64,000 bases of DNA. Source: Saccharopolyspora soli. GTDB lineage: Bacteria > Actinomycetota > Actinomycetes > Mycobacteriales > Pseudonocardiaceae. Below are positions 35,280 through 44,848 of the stretch, piece after piece (positions within the stretch are counted from its first letter, which is position 1; each line of letters begins with the position of its first letter). The position numbers and the translations under genes are program-made. The stretch is taken from assembly GCF_022678645.1 (NCBI RefSeq), contig NZ_JALBWV010000020.1, forward strand, positions 62,001-126,000. The letters run 5' to 3'. The notes under the pieces were generated by a model. It was given only the letters and a program-made list of their open reading frames with translations, did not search any database and was not told the origin of the DNA.

Positions 35280-36437
35280 TCATGCCCTCGCCGACCACCC
35301 CCGTTCGGACCGCGCCACGAATCCGGCCAACTCCAATTCCGGCAGCAGCGCCCGGACTTTGCCCAGCGGCAGCCCCGAATCCCTGGCCAGCTCGTCCGCG
35401 CTGGCGCAGTCCATGCCGGTCAGCGAATCGTGCAAGCGCTTCGCGTGCGGATGCAGCCCGTCGGTTCGGCGGGCCTGGCCGGGGATTTCGACCGACGGTC
35501 GGGCGCCGAGCGGGCTCAGCGCTTCGAGGATCTCCTCGGTGCGCGTGACCAGCACGGCTTGACCGGACCGCACCATCCCATGGCATCCCACCGAGTTCTT
35601 CGAGGTCACCGGCCCAGGCACGGCCAATACCGGTCGCCCCAACGCATCGGCGGTGTTCGCGGTGTTGGCGGCGCCACTGCGCGACCCCGCTTCGACCACC
35701 ACGGTGGCGCGACCGGCCGCCGCGATCAGCCTGTTCCGAACCAGGAAACGGTGCTTTCGCGGCGGCGTGCCCAGCGGGTACTCGCTCACCACAGCACCTT
35801 GTTCGGCGATGGCGCGCAGCAATCTGCTGTGCCCGGCCGGGTAGTCGACGTCGACACCGCAGGCCAGGAACGCCACTGTCAGGCCACCCGCGGCGAGCGC
35901 GCCACGGTGCGCAGCCCCGTCGATGCCGTACGCCGCCCCGGAAACGACGGTGAATCCCGCCCTCGCCAGTCCGTGCCCGAACTCCGCCGCCACGTGCTCG
36001 CCGTAGCCCGACGCGGCTCTGGCGCCGACGACCGCCACCGTCTGCCGCATCGCTTCGGCCAGTGGCACCTCACCGCGGACCCACAACGCGATTGGCTCGG
36101 CCATGCCCGGCAGGTCGACCGATCGCGCCCCGGACAGACTGGCGAACACCTCGTGCGGCCATTCGCCATCCTCCGGCACCACGAGGCGAGCACCGGCAGC
36201 CTCGGCGGCCACCAGCATCTTCTCGCCCGAGACGTGCTCTCGCCGCGCCTCGACCTCCGCGGTGACCGCCGGAGGCGCTTTGTCCTGCTGGATGATGCCA
36301 ACCGCCCGGCACGGGCCGTGTTCCGCGACGAACCCCGCCAACGCCGGGGCGGGCGGTTCGGCAACGCCCACCAGAAAGGCCCGTGCCAGAAGCAACTCGC
36401 GCTTCGCCTTGGCGGTCCTCCTTTCGCATCCGGTCAT
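35280..36437 (-). CDS. dprA: DNA-processing protein DprA
   Basis: DprA protects incoming single-stranded DNA and loads RecA during natural transformation. 385 residues: a short N-terminal region, the Rossmann-like core (about 115-320) with VAVVGARAASGYGEHVA, VVSGAAYGIDGAAHRGALAAGG, ACGVDVDYPAGHSRL, VSEYPLGTPPRKHRFLVRNR and the ARTVVVEAG-like block, and a C-terminal winged helix (about 330-385, ADELARDSGLPLGKVRALLPELELAGFV). ATG at 36437 overlaps the comM stop (TGATG); a GTG one codon earlier is possible. Transformation is not proven in these organisms, but the set yraN-comM-dprA is conserved. Confidence 0.93.
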   Translation of the reverse strand: MTGCERRTAKAKRELLLARAFLVGVAEPPAPALAGFVAEHGPCRAVGIIQQDKAPPAVTAEVEARREHVSGEKMLVAAEAAGARLVVPEDGEWPHEVFASLSGARSVDLPGMAEPIALWVRGEVPLAEAMRQTVAVVGARAASGYGEHVAAEFGHGLARAGFTVVSGAAYGIDGAAHRGALAAGGLTVAFLACGVDVDYPAGHSRLLRAIAEQGAVVSEYPLGTPPRKHRFLVRNRLIAAAGRATVVVEAGSRSGAANTANTADALGRPVLAVPGPVTSKNSVGCHGMVRSGQAVLVTRTEEILEALSPLGARPSVEIPGQARRTDGLHPHAKRLHDSLTGMDCASADELARDSGLPLGKVRALLPELELAGFVARSERGWSARA

Positions 36438-37954
36438 CACGCCGCCCTCCGATCCCGGAACTCCAAGGCCGCCGCCACGTGCTCGGTGTCCGGTTGGGCC
36501 CGCCCGTCGAGGTCGGCCAGCGTCCAGGCGACCCGCAGGCACCGATCGGCACCCCGAGCCGTGATCGCACCGACCTCCAGCCCGCGATCGAGCAGGGCCG
36601 TCGTCTCGGTGGGCAACGCGAAGTCACGGCGCAGCACCGGGCCCGGCACCTCGGTGTTGGTCTGCCAACCGTGCTCCGACCACCGCTGCCGGGCGGCGTC
36701 CCGCGCGGCCTCCACCCGTTTGCGCACCACTGCGGTGCTCTCCGGTTCGGCACCACTGTGGACGGTCATCGCGGTGATCGGCCGCATCCGGACCCGCAGG
36801 TCCACCCGGTCCAGCAGCGGTCCGGACAGCTTGCCGAGGTAGCGCCGCCGGACCTGCGGCGGGCACTGGCAGTCCAGGTCCCGAGCCGGTGCGCACGGAC
36901 ACGGATTCGTCGCCAGGACCAGCTGGAACCGCGCTGGGTAGCGCAACGTTCCGTCGCGCCGGGCCAGCCGGACCTCGCCCTCCTCCAATGCGGTTCGCAA
37001 CGCCTCCAATCGTTTCGGGCCCAGTTCGCAGGCTTCGTCCAACAGCAGCACGCCGCGATGCGCACGACTGACCGCGCCCGGCCGAGCCAAGCCGGTACCA
37101 CCGCCGATCAACGCCGGGATCGACAGCGACGAGTGCGGCGCGACGAACGGCGGGGTGCGAATCAGCGCAGCCGACTCGGTGAGGTCCCCGGCCACCGAGC
37201 GGATCGCGGTGACCTCCAGCGCCTCCGGCCCGGTCAGGCTCGGCAACAGCCCGCACAGGCGCTTGGCCAGCATCGTCTTGCCGGTACCCGGTGGACCGAC
37301 CATCAGCAGGTGGTGACCGCCTGCCGCCGCGACCTCCAGCGCCCACCGCGCCTCCGGCTGGCCGAGCACATCAGCGAGATCCGGCAGGTCAGCGGCCGGT
37401 GGCGCATCTACCGGCGGCGGATAGCGGTCGAGCTCGGCGAGCTCGCGCAGCCAGGCCACCACGTCCCGCAGATGCCCGGCGCCCAGCACCTCGATGCCGT
37501 CCACCAGGTGCGCTTCGGCCAGCCCGTCCGCAGGCACCACAGCACGGCGCATACCCGCCTTGCGGGCCGTCAGCAGCGCTGGCAGCAACCCGCGAACGGG
37601 CCTGATCCGCCCGTCCAGCGCGAGTTCGCCGAACAACACCGTGCCCGCCAACCGGTGCGGGGGGACCAGCTCCGCACCCGCGAGCACCGCGCACGCCAGC
37701 GCCAGGTCGTACGACGTGCCGGTCTTGGGCAGCGCGGCCGGGGACAACGCCAGCGTCACGCAGGTCGCTGGCCAGTCCTCCCGGCAGTTCTGGATCGCCG
37801 CGCGCACCCGGTTCTTCGATTCCTGCAGGGCGGTGTCGGGCAGCCCGAGCAACTGCACCGATGGCAGGCCGCCCTTTCGGACATCCGCTTCGATCTCGAC
37901 CAGCACACCGTCCACACCGAACAGCGCGACCGCCCAGGTTCGCCGCAGTGCCAT
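36437..37954 (-). CDS. comM: Competence-type helicase ComM / YifB (Mg-chelatase-like AAA+)
   Basis: A 505-residue AAA+ ATPase; ComM is a hexameric branch-migration helicase acting on DNA in transformation. The N-terminal LonC-like (S24/Mg-chelatase subdomain) part is about 1-190 (FGVDGVLVEIEADVRKGGLPSVQLLGLPD, SPAALPKTGTSYDLALA). Walker A is GPPGTGKTML (about 218-227), Walker B GVLLLDEACE, with the typical NPCPC and RRRYLGKLSGPLLDRVDLRV blocks. It starts right after the yraN stop (TAGATG), so translation is coupled. Confidence 0.93.
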   Translation of the reverse strand: MALRRTWAVALFGVDGVLVEIEADVRKGGLPSVQLLGLPDTALQESKNRVRAAIQNCREDWPATCVTLALSPAALPKTGTSYDLALACAVLAGAELVPPHRLAGTVLFGELALDGRIRPVRGLLPALLTARKAGMRRAVVPADGLAEAHLVDGIEVLGAGHLRDVVAWLRELAELDRYPPPVDAPPAADLPDLADVLGQPEARWALEVAAAGGHHLLMVGPPGTGKTMLAKRLCGLLPSLTGPEALEVTAIRSVAGDLTESAALIRTPPFVAPHSSLSIPALIGGGTGLARPGAVSRAHRGVLLLDEACELGPKRLEALRTALEEGEVRLARRDGTLRYPARFQLVLATNPCPCAPARDLDCQCPPQVRRRYLGKLSGPLLDRVDLRVRMRPITAMTVHSGAEPESTAVVRKRVEAARDAARQRWSEHGWQTNTEVPGPVLRRDFALPTETTALLDRGLEVGAITARGADRCLRVAWTLADLDGRAQPDTEHVAAALEFRDRRAA

Positions 37955-38356
37955 CTAGAACACCCCCTCAAGGTGCTTGATGCACGCCCGCTCGCCCGGC
38001 GGCCACAGCACCGACACGACGTCGAAGCGCACCCGGCAACCAACCAGCTGGCGCGCGGCCAGCCAGGCCCGCGCCACGTTCCGGATCCGGTTGATCTTCT
38101 CCGGCGCGACCGCGTAGAGCGGGCCGCCGTAGTCGACGCCGGAGCGGGCCTTCACCTCGCAGCACACCACGGTGTCTCCGTCGGTGGCGACGATGTCGAG
38201 TTCTCCTTGCGGGCACCGCCAATTCCGGTCCAGCACGGTCAGCCCGCGGCGCTCCAAGTGCGTGGCCGCCAGCCGCTCCCCTTCGACGCCCAACGCATGT
38301 CTGCGGCCCTTGCTGTCGTAATCGGACAACGGACCCACGATCTTTTTCCGGCGCAC
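37955..38356 (-). CDS. YraN family (UPF0102) endonuclease-fold protein
   Basis: A 133-residue protein with a restriction-endonuclease-like fold. Core motif: E in [15 protein letters not shown]-like helix (here EGERLAA), then [23 protein letters not shown] containing the D-x(n)-ExK catalytic triad. UPF0102/YraN proteins are assumed to cut or process DNA, consistent with the recombination genes that follow. GTG at 38356 has GAGGAAAG upstream. First gene of yraN-comM-dprA; the promoter region upstream carries two DnaA boxes. Confidence 0.87.
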   Translation of the reverse strand: MRRKKIVGPLSDYDSKGRRHALGVEGERLAATHLERRGLTVLDRNWRCPQGELDIVATDGDTVVCCEVKARSGVDYGGPLYAVAPEKINRIRNVARAWLAARQLVGCRVRFDVVSVLWPPGERACIKHLEGVF

Positions 38357-38509
38357 GACTTTCCTCCTCGATACGGCATTTCGGATTTCCGCGCCGGTCT
38401 CCGAGGGTTTCGTGAGCGGATTTCACCCAGTGCGCCAACAGATCCGAGCACGGTCGATGCATCCAACGTGCCCGGATTCAGCGCCGATCACCAGTACCAG
38501 TTGGAAATC

Positions 38510-38537
38510 TGTGGATAAACCAGTCCCCTGTGGACAA
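38510..38537. promoter_or_regulatory. Pair of DnaA boxes upstream of yraN
   Basis: TGTGGATAA (38510-38518) and TGTGGACAA (38529-38537), read on the minus strand as TTATCCACA and TTGTCCACA, again 19 nt apart and about 155 bp upstream of the yraN start. Region 38357-38693 otherwise holds only the terminator below. Confidence 0.6.
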
Positions 38538-38642
38538 CTCGGATCACTCGGATGAGTGGGGATAGTTCGGTGTCCGGCCGAAGAATTCAACCGCGCCGTA
38601 GCGGCAGGCACCCGTTTTCCGCCAATCGCGCGAAACCTTCGA

Positions 38643-38680
38643 AAACAAAAAGCTCGGGCGGTCGCAATGACCGCCCGAGC
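38643..38680 (-). terminator. Intrinsic terminator after DUF2469 gene
   Basis: Perfect 12-bp GC-rich stem (38652-38663 with 38669-38680), 5-nt loop, then TTTTTGTTTT on the minus strand, 14 bp past the stop. One of the best terminators in the window. Confidence 0.92.
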
Positions 38681-38693
38681 GTTGTCGCTTGCC

Positions 38694-39017
38694 TCAGGAA
38701 CCGAACGGGCCGCTCTCCGGCAGCCGGAGATCCGGTTTGTCCAGTTCCTCCACATTGACGTCCTTGAACGTGATCACCCGCACGTTCTTGACAAAACGCG
38801 CTGGTCGGTACATGTCCCACACCCACGCGTCCGACATCGCCACCTCGAAGTAGACCTCCGAATCGGAGTTGCGCACCTGCACGTCCACCACGTTGGCCAG
38901 GTAGAAGCGCCGCTCGGTCTCCACGACATAGGTGAACTGCCCGACGATGTCGCGGTACTCCTTGTAGAGCTGCAGCTCCATCTCGGTCTCGTACTTTTCG
39001 AGATCCTCGGCGCTCAT
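38694..39017 (-). CDS. DUF2469 family protein
   Basis: A 107-residue, acidic cytosolic protein highly conserved in actinobacteria (Rv2901c-type), essential in mycobacteria by genetic screens, function not established. Diagnostic stretches: MSAEDLEKYETEMELQLYKE, YVVETERRFYLANVVDVQVR and YFEVAMSDAWVWDMYRP, FVKNVRVITFKDVNVEEL. ATG at 39017 lies 33 bp after rnhB, consistent with the lepB-rnhB-DUF2469 order common in this phylum. A strong terminator follows. Confidence 0.92.
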   Translation of the reverse strand: MSAEDLEKYETEMELQLYKEYRDIVGQFTYVVETERRFYLANVVDVQVRNSDSEVYFEVAMSDAWVWDMYRPARFVKNVRVITFKDVNVEELDKPDLRLPESGPFGS

Positions 39018-39050
39018 CGCTGTGCGAGCCCTTCTGAGTTGCCGTTGCGA

Positions 39051-39803
39051 CTACAACACCTCATTGTCCACCACATCCCCGTCAGAAGCATCGAACAAAC
39101 CGGGTTTGCTGGTCACGGTTCGCGGCGAGCGCATCCCGTGCCGCTGGGCCGCAGCCACCACGTTCGCGAACGACCACCGGTGCTCGGCACACGGGCCGAA
39201 CCGCGTCAGCCGCGCCGAGTGCACCGGGGTGCTGTACCCCTTGTGCTCGTCGAACCCGTAGTCCGGGAAGCCGATGTGCAACCGCTCGGACATGAACCTG
39301 TCGCGGGTCACTTTCGCCAGCACCGACGCCGCAGCCACACAGGCCGCTACCAGATCGCCCTTCACCACGGCCACACTGGGCGAGGCCAGCCCCTGCACCC
39401 GGAATCCGTCGGTCAACACGTAGCCGGGGTGCAGGCTCAGCTGCGCGACCGCGCGCCGCATGCCCTCCAGGTTCGCCACGTGGATGCCCAGCGCATCGAC
39501 CTCCTCCGCGGAGATCACGATGGTGGACCAGCCCAGCGCCCGCGCGGTGATGCGCTCGTACAGCCGCTCCCGGTCGGCTTCCGAGAGCACCTTCGAGTCC
39601 GTCAGGCCGTCGAAGCTGCGCGCGTCACCGGGCTTGAGCACGCACGCGGCCACCACCAGCGGGCCCGCGCACGCGCCGCGCCCGGCCTCGTCCACACCTG
39701 CCACCGGTCCGAGTCCCCGGCGGTCCAACGCGCTCTGGAGAGCCCAGTTGCCACTGCTGCGCCGGATCACCGACCTCGGCGGCCGGAACTCCGTCACCGC
39801 CAC
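39051..39803 (-). CDS. rnhB: Ribonuclease HII
   Basis: RNase HII removes ribonucleotides from DNA. 250 residues; catalytic carboxylates are D and E in [21 protein letters not shown] in [10 protein letters not shown]-preceding GLTDS, and the D in [28 protein letters not shown] is a family signature. GTG at 39803 is chosen (GGAG about 10 nt upstream); GTG at 39797 is nearly as good, and the longer frame enters lepB. It starts 7 bp after the lepB stop. Confidence 0.94.
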   Translation of the reverse strand: MAVTEFRPPRSVIRRSSGNWALQSALDRRGLGPVAGVDEAGRGACAGPLVVAACVLKPGDARSFDGLTDSKVLSEADRERLYERITARALGWSTIVISAEEVDALGIHVANLEGMRRAVAQLSLHPGYVLTDGFRVQGLASPSVAVVKGDLVAACVAAASVLAKVTRDRFMSERLHIGFPDYGFDEHKGYSTPVHSARLTRFGPCAEHRWSFANVVAAAQRHGMRSPRTVTSKPGLFDASDGDVVDNEVL

Positions 39804-39810
39804 GTCGAAT

Positions 39811-40725
39811 TCACTCCGGCGACCGTCGCTTGCGCACCACACCGACGAGCCTACGACTCGCCCATACCGTCGGGAATGCCGCGGCGAACCCCGCGCCCAG
39901 CGGCATCCCGGCCTGCCAGCCGGGCGCACCCAGCGCGGTGGACTGCGGGTTCGGTTCCGGAATGCTCTGCCAGCGGGTCGGCGGCAGCACGATCACCTGG
40001 GCCTTGCCGATCACGTTCTCCACCGGCACGGCACCGTTGGTGCCACCACCGCCCTGGACCCGCGAGTCCGCCGAGTCGTTGCGGTTGTCGCCCATCACCC
40101 ACAGATGTCCGGGCGGGACCGTCACCGGCTTGAACTCGTCCTGACCGACCCCCCGCCCCGGCTCCCAGTACAGGTAGGGCTCGTTGAGCGGCTTGCCGTC
40201 GACCAGCACCCGGTTCTGCGCGTCGCAGCACTCCACGGTCTGACCGCCGACGGCGATCACCCGCTTGACGAAGTCCTTCTCGTCCGGTGCGCCGAAGCCC
40301 AGCAGCGACGCCGCGCCCTGCAGGGCTCGGGCGACGGGGTTGGTGGTCTCCTCGGTCTCGAACTCGTTCTGCACCCAGGGCTGCGGGCCGCGGAACACGA
40401 CCACATCGCCCGGCTCCGGATCGCTGAACCGGTAGCTGACCTTGTCCACCAGCACCCGGTCGTTGTTGCAGCCGGTGCACCCGTGCAGGGTCTGTTCCAT
40501 CGACTGCGACGGGATCACGTACACCCTGGCCAGAAAAGCCTGGATGAGGACCGTCAGCACCAGCGCGGTGATGACCAGGATGGGCAGCTCGCGCCAGAAC
40601 GAGCCCTTCTTCTTGCCCTTGGGCTTGCGGCGGCGGGAACCGGCCCCGGACTCGTCCGGAGCACCGCTTCGGTGCTCCGCGTCGTGTGGGTCTTCCGCTG
40701 ATCCGCTGCGCATGACGTCGGCCAC
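39811..40725 (-). CDS. lepB: Signal peptidase I
   Basis: Membrane serine protease that removes Sec and Tat signal peptides outside the membrane. 304 residues: a charged Lys/Arg-rich cytoplasmic N-terminus (30-42), one transmembrane helix (about 47-66), then the catalytic domain with nucleophile S75 in [10 protein letters not shown] and general base K154 in [22 protein letters not shown] is box E. CTGCNN and the CC pair (ECCDAQN) give four cysteines outside, perhaps disulfide-linked. A hydrophobic stretch near the C-terminus (about 270-285) may be a second membrane anchor. GTG at 40725; ATG 4 codons later is possible. Confidence 0.94.
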   Translation of the reverse strand: MADVMRSGSAEDPHDAEHRSGAPDESGAGSRRRKPKGKKKGSFWRELPILVITALVLTVLIQAFLARVYVIPSQSMEQTLHGCTGCNNDRVLVDKVSYRFSDPEPGDVVVFRGPQPWVQNEFETEETTNPVARALQGAASLLGFGAPDEKDFVKRVIAVGGQTVECCDAQNRVLVDGKPLNEPYLYWEPGRGVGQDEFKPVTVPPGHLWVMGDNRNDSADSRVQGGGGTNGAVPVENVIGKAQVIVLPPTRWQSIPEPNPQSTALGAPGWQAGMPLGAGFAAAFPTVWASRRLVGVVRKRRSPE

Positions 40726-40922
40726 CCGGCCAGGCTACTGGAACCCTGCCGGGCGTCGACGCGCTCCCCCGACACGCGTAACGGACTGGGCCACCCCGCA
40801 GGGCCGCTTTGACGTGCTCTTTTCCAGTACACCCAGTTCAGCTGGGCGGTCCGCCGCCGATCAGGTCCACCAGTGATCACTCGAAGGTGGAACCGCGCGC
40901 TCGCTGAGCTCCGGGAATGCGA

Positions 40923-40950
40923 CTGGTCCAGGTGCATGCACCTGGACCAG
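40923..40950 (-). terminator. Perfect 28-bp palindrome after rplS
   Basis: Every base of 40923-40950 is self-complementary (14+14, no spacer), starting 23 bp past the rplS stop. As RNA it folds to a stem with a 4-nt loop; no T-tract. Confidence 0.65.
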
Positions 40951-40973
40951 CCACGTACTCAGTCAAGCGTTGA

Positions 40974-41333
40974 TCAGGAAGCCGACGCGGTTTCGCGCTT
41001 CTCCTTGATCTTCGCGGCCTTGCCGCGCCGGTCGCGCAGGTAGTACAGCTTGGCCCGCCGAACATCACCGCGCGCCGCGACCTCGATCTGCGCGATGTTC
41101 GGGGTGTGCACCGGGAAGGTCCGCTCCACACCGACACCGAAGGAAACCTTGCGCACGGTGAAGGTCTCCCGGAGACCATCGCCGTGACGACGGATGACCA
41201 CGCCCTGGAAGACCTGGATCCGCTCGCGCGAACCCTCGATGACGCGGACGTGAACCTTCAGCGTGTCACCAGGCCGGAAGGCCGGAATGTCGGAACGCAA
41301 CGACTGGGCGTCCAGCGCATCCAGGGTGTTCAT
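40974..41333 (-). CDS. rplS: 50S ribosomal protein L19
   Basis: L19 sits at the 30S-50S interface. 119 residues; signature blocks are [81 protein letters not shown] at 41333 gives the family start [12 protein letters not shown]. The long in-frame extension upstream has trmD-like antisense composition and is rejected. A hairpin at 41440-41461 separates it from trmD, so it may have its own promoter in the 190-bp spacer. Confidence 0.97.
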   Translation of the reverse strand: MNTLDALDAQSLRSDIPAFRPGDTLKVHVRVIEGSRERIQVFQGVVIRRHGDGLRETFTVRKVSFGVGVERTFPVHTPNIAQIEVAARGDVRRAKLYYLRDRRGKAAKIKEKRETASAS

Positions 41334-41439
41334 CGGTGGTCCGTCCTCATCCGTGTCGAAGGCACCCGTGTTCTCGCATGTCGATGACCCGACCCATTGG
41401 TGGGCACCGCCTGACACGGGGTGAACTAGCTTGTGAGCG

Positions 41440-41461
41440 GGCCGAACACATTTGTTCGGCC
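41440..41461 (-). terminator. Hairpin between trmD and rplS
   Basis: 9-bp perfect stem GGCCGAACA/TGTTCGGCC with a 4-nt loop, 62 bp beyond the trmD stop. Candidate terminator of the rpsP operon or attenuator before rplS. Confidence 0.6.
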
Positions 41462-41523
41462 GCATCAACCGTTCCAGTGTGCCAGATCCGCTTTTCGGTG
41501 TCTGAACCGACCCCGCCGACGCA

Positions 41524-42318
41524 TCAGCGCGGCGCGTCTCCGGCATCCCGGGACTCGTCGGAATGCTCCGACTCGCGCAGCTTATCGAGTTGCGCGCGGT
41601 CGGCCGCGTCCAGGGTCCCGTCCGCCAGCGCGGCCAGCAGTTCGGGACGACGCCGGTAGGTCCGGGCCAGTGCCTGATCGCGGCGCCAGCGGGCGATCGC
41701 GGCGTGGTTCCCGGAGCGCAGCACGTCCGGAACCGCATGCCCGCGCCACACCTCGGGCCGGGTGTAGCAGGGCCCTTCGAGCAGCCCGTCGGAGAACGAG
41801 TCCTGCTCGGCCGACAGCGGGTTGCCCAGCACGCCGGGCAGCAGCCGGGCCACCGCCTCGATCATGACCAGCGCGGCGACCTCGCCACCGACCAGCACGT
41901 AGTCGCCGATGGAGACCTCTTCGACCGGCATCCGCGTCGCGGCGTCGTCGATCACCCGCTGATCGATGCCCTCGTAGCGGCCGCAGGCGAACACCAACCA
42001 CGGCTCGGCGGCCCAGCGGATCGCGGTGCGCTGGTCGAAGGGCCGCCCCGCCGGGGTCGGCACCACCAGCCGCGGCATCGGCTCCGCGCCGGTGCCGCAG
42101 ACGGCATCCAGGGCTTCACCCCAGACCTGCGGTTTCATCACCATGCCGGGACCGCCGCCGTAGGGGCTGTCGTCCACCGCCCGGTGCACGTCGTGCGTCC
42201 AGTTCCGCAGGTCGTGCACGTCGACCACGATCCGCTCGCGCTCGATGGCCTTGCCCAGCAAGGCTTCCCGCAGCGGGTTCAGGTAGTCGGGAAAGATGGT
42301 GATGACGTCGATGCGCAT
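41524..42318 (-). CDS. trmD: tRNA (guanine-37-N1)-methyltransferase
   Basis: TrmD methylates G37 next to the anticodon, preventing +1 frameshifts; SPOUT-class knotted homodimer. 264 residues: [13 protein letters not shown] start, [13 protein letters not shown], the knot with [12 protein letters not shown] and [33 protein letters not shown], then the C-terminal domain with [36 protein letters not shown]. The Asp/Ser-rich last 20 residues are not conserved. ATG at 42318 fixes the family N-terminus. It is 145 bp after rimM. Confidence 0.96.
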   Translation of the reverse strand: MRIDVITIFPDYLNPLREALLGKAIERERIVVDVHDLRNWTHDVHRAVDDSPYGGGPGMVMKPQVWGEALDAVCGTGAEPMPRLVVPTPAGRPFDQRTAIRWAAEPWLVFACGRYEGIDQRVIDDAATRMPVEEVSIGDYVLVGGEVAALVMIEAVARLLPGVLGNPLSAEQDSFSDGLLEGPCYTRPEVWRGHAVPDVLRSGNHAAIARWRRDQALARTYRRRPELLAALADGTLDAADRAQLDKLRESEHSDESRDAGDAPR

Positions 42319-42463
42319 TGGGGCCCTCAGAACTCGTCCTCGAACCTGTCGCCGCGAGTCGAGTCTCGCACCACGAGCGGCGATCACTGCTGCGAAGCAG
42401 GCTGTCGGACGGAAAGCCCCCGCCCGATGGCGAGGGCGGTTTGCTCGGTCCTACCGGTCCGCG

Positions 42464-42997
42464 TCAGTCGAACAGGCCTTCCGGCGGATCCACCACGAGG
42501 CGACCGGCCGCGAGATCGACCGAGGGGACGATCTCAGCCACGAACGGCACCAGGACTTCCCGGTCTTCGGCGGTGCGCACGGCCAGCAACTCGCCAGCCG
42601 GGGTGTGCACCACCTCGTGGACCGTACCCACCTCGACGCCCGAGACCCGTACGACCCGCAGCCCGGTCAGCTCGTGGTCGTGGAACTCGTCCGGGTCATC
42701 GGTGGGTTCGAGGGCGTCCGAGGTGACCGTGAGCACTGCGCCGCGCAGGTCCTCGGCGGCCTCCCGACCTTCGACGCCCTCCGCGCGCATGAGCAGCCGC
42801 CCGGCATGCTGCCGAGCGGCTGCCACCGTCAGGTTCTGCGCACTGACCACGCCACGGCGCTGGACGCCGAGCACCGAGCCAGGAGCGAACCGCAACTCGG
42901 GGCTGTCGGTGAGCACCTCGACGACGAGCTCCCCTCGCACGCCGTGCGGCCGGACGATGCGGCCGACGGCGAGGGTTTGCACCTCGGGCTCGCTCAT
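42464..42997 (-). CDS. rimM: 16S rRNA processing protein RimM
   Basis: Assembly factor for the 30S head, binding S19. 177 residues: N-terminal RimM domain ([23 protein letters not shown]) and C-terminal PRC-barrel ([52 protein letters not shown]). GTG/ATG start at 42997, 9 bp after khpA, within the rpsP-khpA-rimM-trmD order. Confidence 0.95.
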   Translation of the reverse strand: MSEPEVQTLAVGRIVRPHGVRGELVVEVLTDSPELRFAPGSVLGVQRRGVVSAQNLTVAAARQHAGRLLMRAEGVEGREAAEDLRGAVLTVTSDALEPTDDPDEFHDHELTGLRVVRVSGVEVGTVHEVVHTPAGELLAVRTAEDREVLVPFVAEIVPSVDLAAGRLVVDPPEGLFD

Positions 42998-43006
42998 GAT
43001 CGTGCT

Positions 43007-43246
43007 TCAGCGGTCGGTGTCGACCACATCGACCCGGATGCCGCGGCCGCCGATGCCGGACATCACGGTCCGCAAGGCGGTCGCGGTGCGCCCACCGCGA
43101 CCGATGACCTTGCCCAGGTCGTCCGGGTTCACGTGCACCTCAAGGGTGCGACCGCGTCGGGTCGTGAGCAGCTGCACGCGGACATCGTCGGGGTTGTCGA
43201 CGATGCCGCGCACCAGGTGCTCAAGTGCGTCCGCCAGGACTGTCAC
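43007..43246 (-). CDS. KH-domain RNA-binding protein KhpA
   Basis: A 79-residue single KH domain, the actinobacterial RNA-binding protein found between rpsP and rimM. The GXXG loop is [15 protein letters not shown] (about 45-59). It usually partners with KhpB/Jag in other bacteria and binds rRNA or sRNA; the partner is not in this window. GTG at 43246 overlaps the rpsP stop by 4 bp. Confidence 0.92.
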   Translation of the reverse strand: MTVLADALEHLVRGIVDNPDDVRVQLLTTRRGRTLEVHVNPDDLGKVIGRGGRTATALRTVMSGIGGRGIRVDVVDTDR

Positions 43247-43686
43247 GCCTGACCTTCTTCGGACTTCTGCTCTTCGGCCTTGTCCTCGGCCTTCTTGCCG
43301 CCCCGCTGCTTCTTCGGGGTGGTGGCCTCGGTCGTCGGCTCGTCGCCAGCGGCCGCCAGCGCGGCCTCGAACAGTTCCTGCTTGGTCGGCTTCGGCTCGG
43401 CGACCTTCAGCCGACCCTCGGCGCCCGGCAGACCCTTGAACTTCTGCCAGTCACCGGTGATCTCCAGCAGATTGCGCACCGGGTCGGTCGGCTGCGCCCC
43501 GACACCCAGCCAGTACTGCACCCGCTCCGAGTTGACGATGATGCCGCTCGGGTTCTCCTTCGGGTGGTACTGCCCGATCGTCTCGATGGCCCGGCCGTTG
43601 CGACGGGTCCGGGCGTCGGCGACGACGATGCGGTAGTGCGGCTCCCGGATCTTGCCGATCCGCGCGAGCTTGATCTTCACAGCCAC
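43243..43686 (-). CDS. rpsP: 30S ribosomal protein S16
   Basis: S16 is an early-assembly 30S protein. 147 residues: the core [42 protein letters not shown] is standard, with the usual [22 protein letters not shown]. From about 105 onward there is an Ala/Lys/Glu-rich tail typical of high-GC actinobacteria. GTG at 43686 gives the conserved N-terminus. First gene of the operon; the 310-bp region upstream contains a dispersed repeat. Confidence 0.97.
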   Translation of the reverse strand: MAVKIKLARIGKIREPHYRIVVADARTRRNGRAIETIGQYHPKENPSGIIVNSERVQYWLGVGAQPTDPVRNLLEITGDWQKFKGLPGAEGRLKVAEPKPTKQELFEAALAAAGDEPTTEATTPKKQRGGKKAEDKAEEQKSEEGQA

Positions 43687-43891
43687 GGGTGCTGGTGCTC
43701 CTCAGACTCTCGTTGGTGCTCCGGTGAGCACACCGAAACCGCGTGGGGCAGCGGATTGGAATGCTCGTAGGTCAATCGGCCACGAGCGGTGAGAGGGACC
43801 GTTCGCGGCGAACAGCATCCCATTCTGCCAGATGCGTCCGAACCTGCTGCTACCGGACCTCCGCTCAGCAGCGCCGCGAAGCGCTCCGAGC

Positions 43892-43969
43892 CTGTTCTCG
43901 GTCTTGTCTTGAAGCGGCGCGGCCGCTTGGCCCACGTACCCAGCTGGCACCGCCGCGGGTTCTCAGACC
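43892..43969 (+). repeat. 78-bp dispersed repeat, copy B
   Basis: Plus-strand partner of 33042-33120, with the same AAGCGGC-n3-GCCGCTT hairpin and the flanking CCCAC/CGGGTTCTCAG blocks. It lies between rpsP and the CPBP protease genes. In 43687-43996 nothing else was recognised. Confidence 0.7.
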
Positions 43970-43996
43970 GTTCCCGCTGGCGTTCGAAGACAGATT

Positions 43997-44737
43997 TCAG
44001 GCCGGGAGGAGGCCGAGGGAGATCAACAGCAGGCCCAGCGCGGGCAGGAAGTTGTTCACCTGGTGCGCGACCACGCTCGCGGTCAGTCGGCCGGTGACCA
44101 TCCTGGCGACGCCGATCGGGATCGCGATCACCAGCAGCAACGCGGTGCGCTCCGGCTCCAGGTGGCCGATCGCGAAGACCGCGGTGCTGAGCACGAACAC
44201 GTTCAACTGGCTCCAGCGCAACCGCTCCATCGCACCCCAGAGCAGGCCGCGGTAGAGCAGTTCCTCGCACAGCGGGGCGACCAGCCAGACGTGCAGGAAG
44301 ATCACCACCGCCAGCATCGGGGGCAGCCGCACGCCGTCGAGCAGGCTGCTCACCGTGGACTGCGCGTTGTTCGGTCCCACCCACTGCATCCACAGCATCG
44401 ACGCGATGGTGGTGGTGACCACGCCGACACCGCCGATCGCGAGCCCGGTGGTCACGTCCGACCAGTGCCACTCCAGGCCGAAGTCGAGCCGCGGGCCGTT
44501 GCCGCGCACCACGGTGATCATCACGGCCACCGCGCCAGCCAACACCGTCGGCAGCACCAGCATCACGACCAGCGTCACGGCGTCCGGACTGCCCAACGCG
44601 GCCGCGAGCGTCACCGACACCAGCACGAAGATCGCTTGGACGAAGAAGAACGCACCGAGCCCCCAGCGATGGTTGCGAACCGGTGGGGGCAGTGGGGGCG
44701 CGTTCCCTGCGGGGTCTGGCTGCTGCGGTGTGTTCAC
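43997..44737 (-). CDS. CPBP family intramembrane metalloprotease (second of pair)
   Basis: A 246-residue multi-pass protein of the ABI/CPBP (M79-like) family, related to eukaryotic Rce1 CAAX proteases. About seven hydrophobic segments; the catalytic signature is EELLYRGLLWGAM with FAIGHLEP (second motif) and VAHQVNNFLPALGL (third). A Gln/Pro-rich 20-residue N-terminus precedes the first helix. Function unknown; relatives are proteases, scaffolds or bacteriocin-immunity-like proteins. GTG/ATG start at 44737, 111 bp downstream of the other CPBP gene. Confidence 0.85.
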   Translation of the reverse strand: MNTPQQPDPAGNAPPLPPPVRNHRWGLGAFFFVQAIFVLVSVTLAAALGSPDAVTLVVMLVLPTVLAGAVAVMITVVRGNGPRLDFGLEWHWSDVTTGLAIGGVGVVTTTIASMLWMQWVGPNNAQSTVSSLLDGVRLPPMLAVVIFLHVWLVAPLCEELLYRGLLWGAMERLRWSQLNVFVLSTAVFAIGHLEPERTALLLVIAIPIGVARMVTGRLTASVVAHQVNNFLPALGLLLISLGLLPA

Positions 44738-44848
44738 GGGCGCCTCCGTGTTGCCGATCGGCGGCCGGGCTCGCCTGGCGATGTCGGCGTGTCGGGCACC
44801 GGCGGAGTCGCCAGGTTACCTCCGGCGACGCTGGCGCGGGACCGATTT

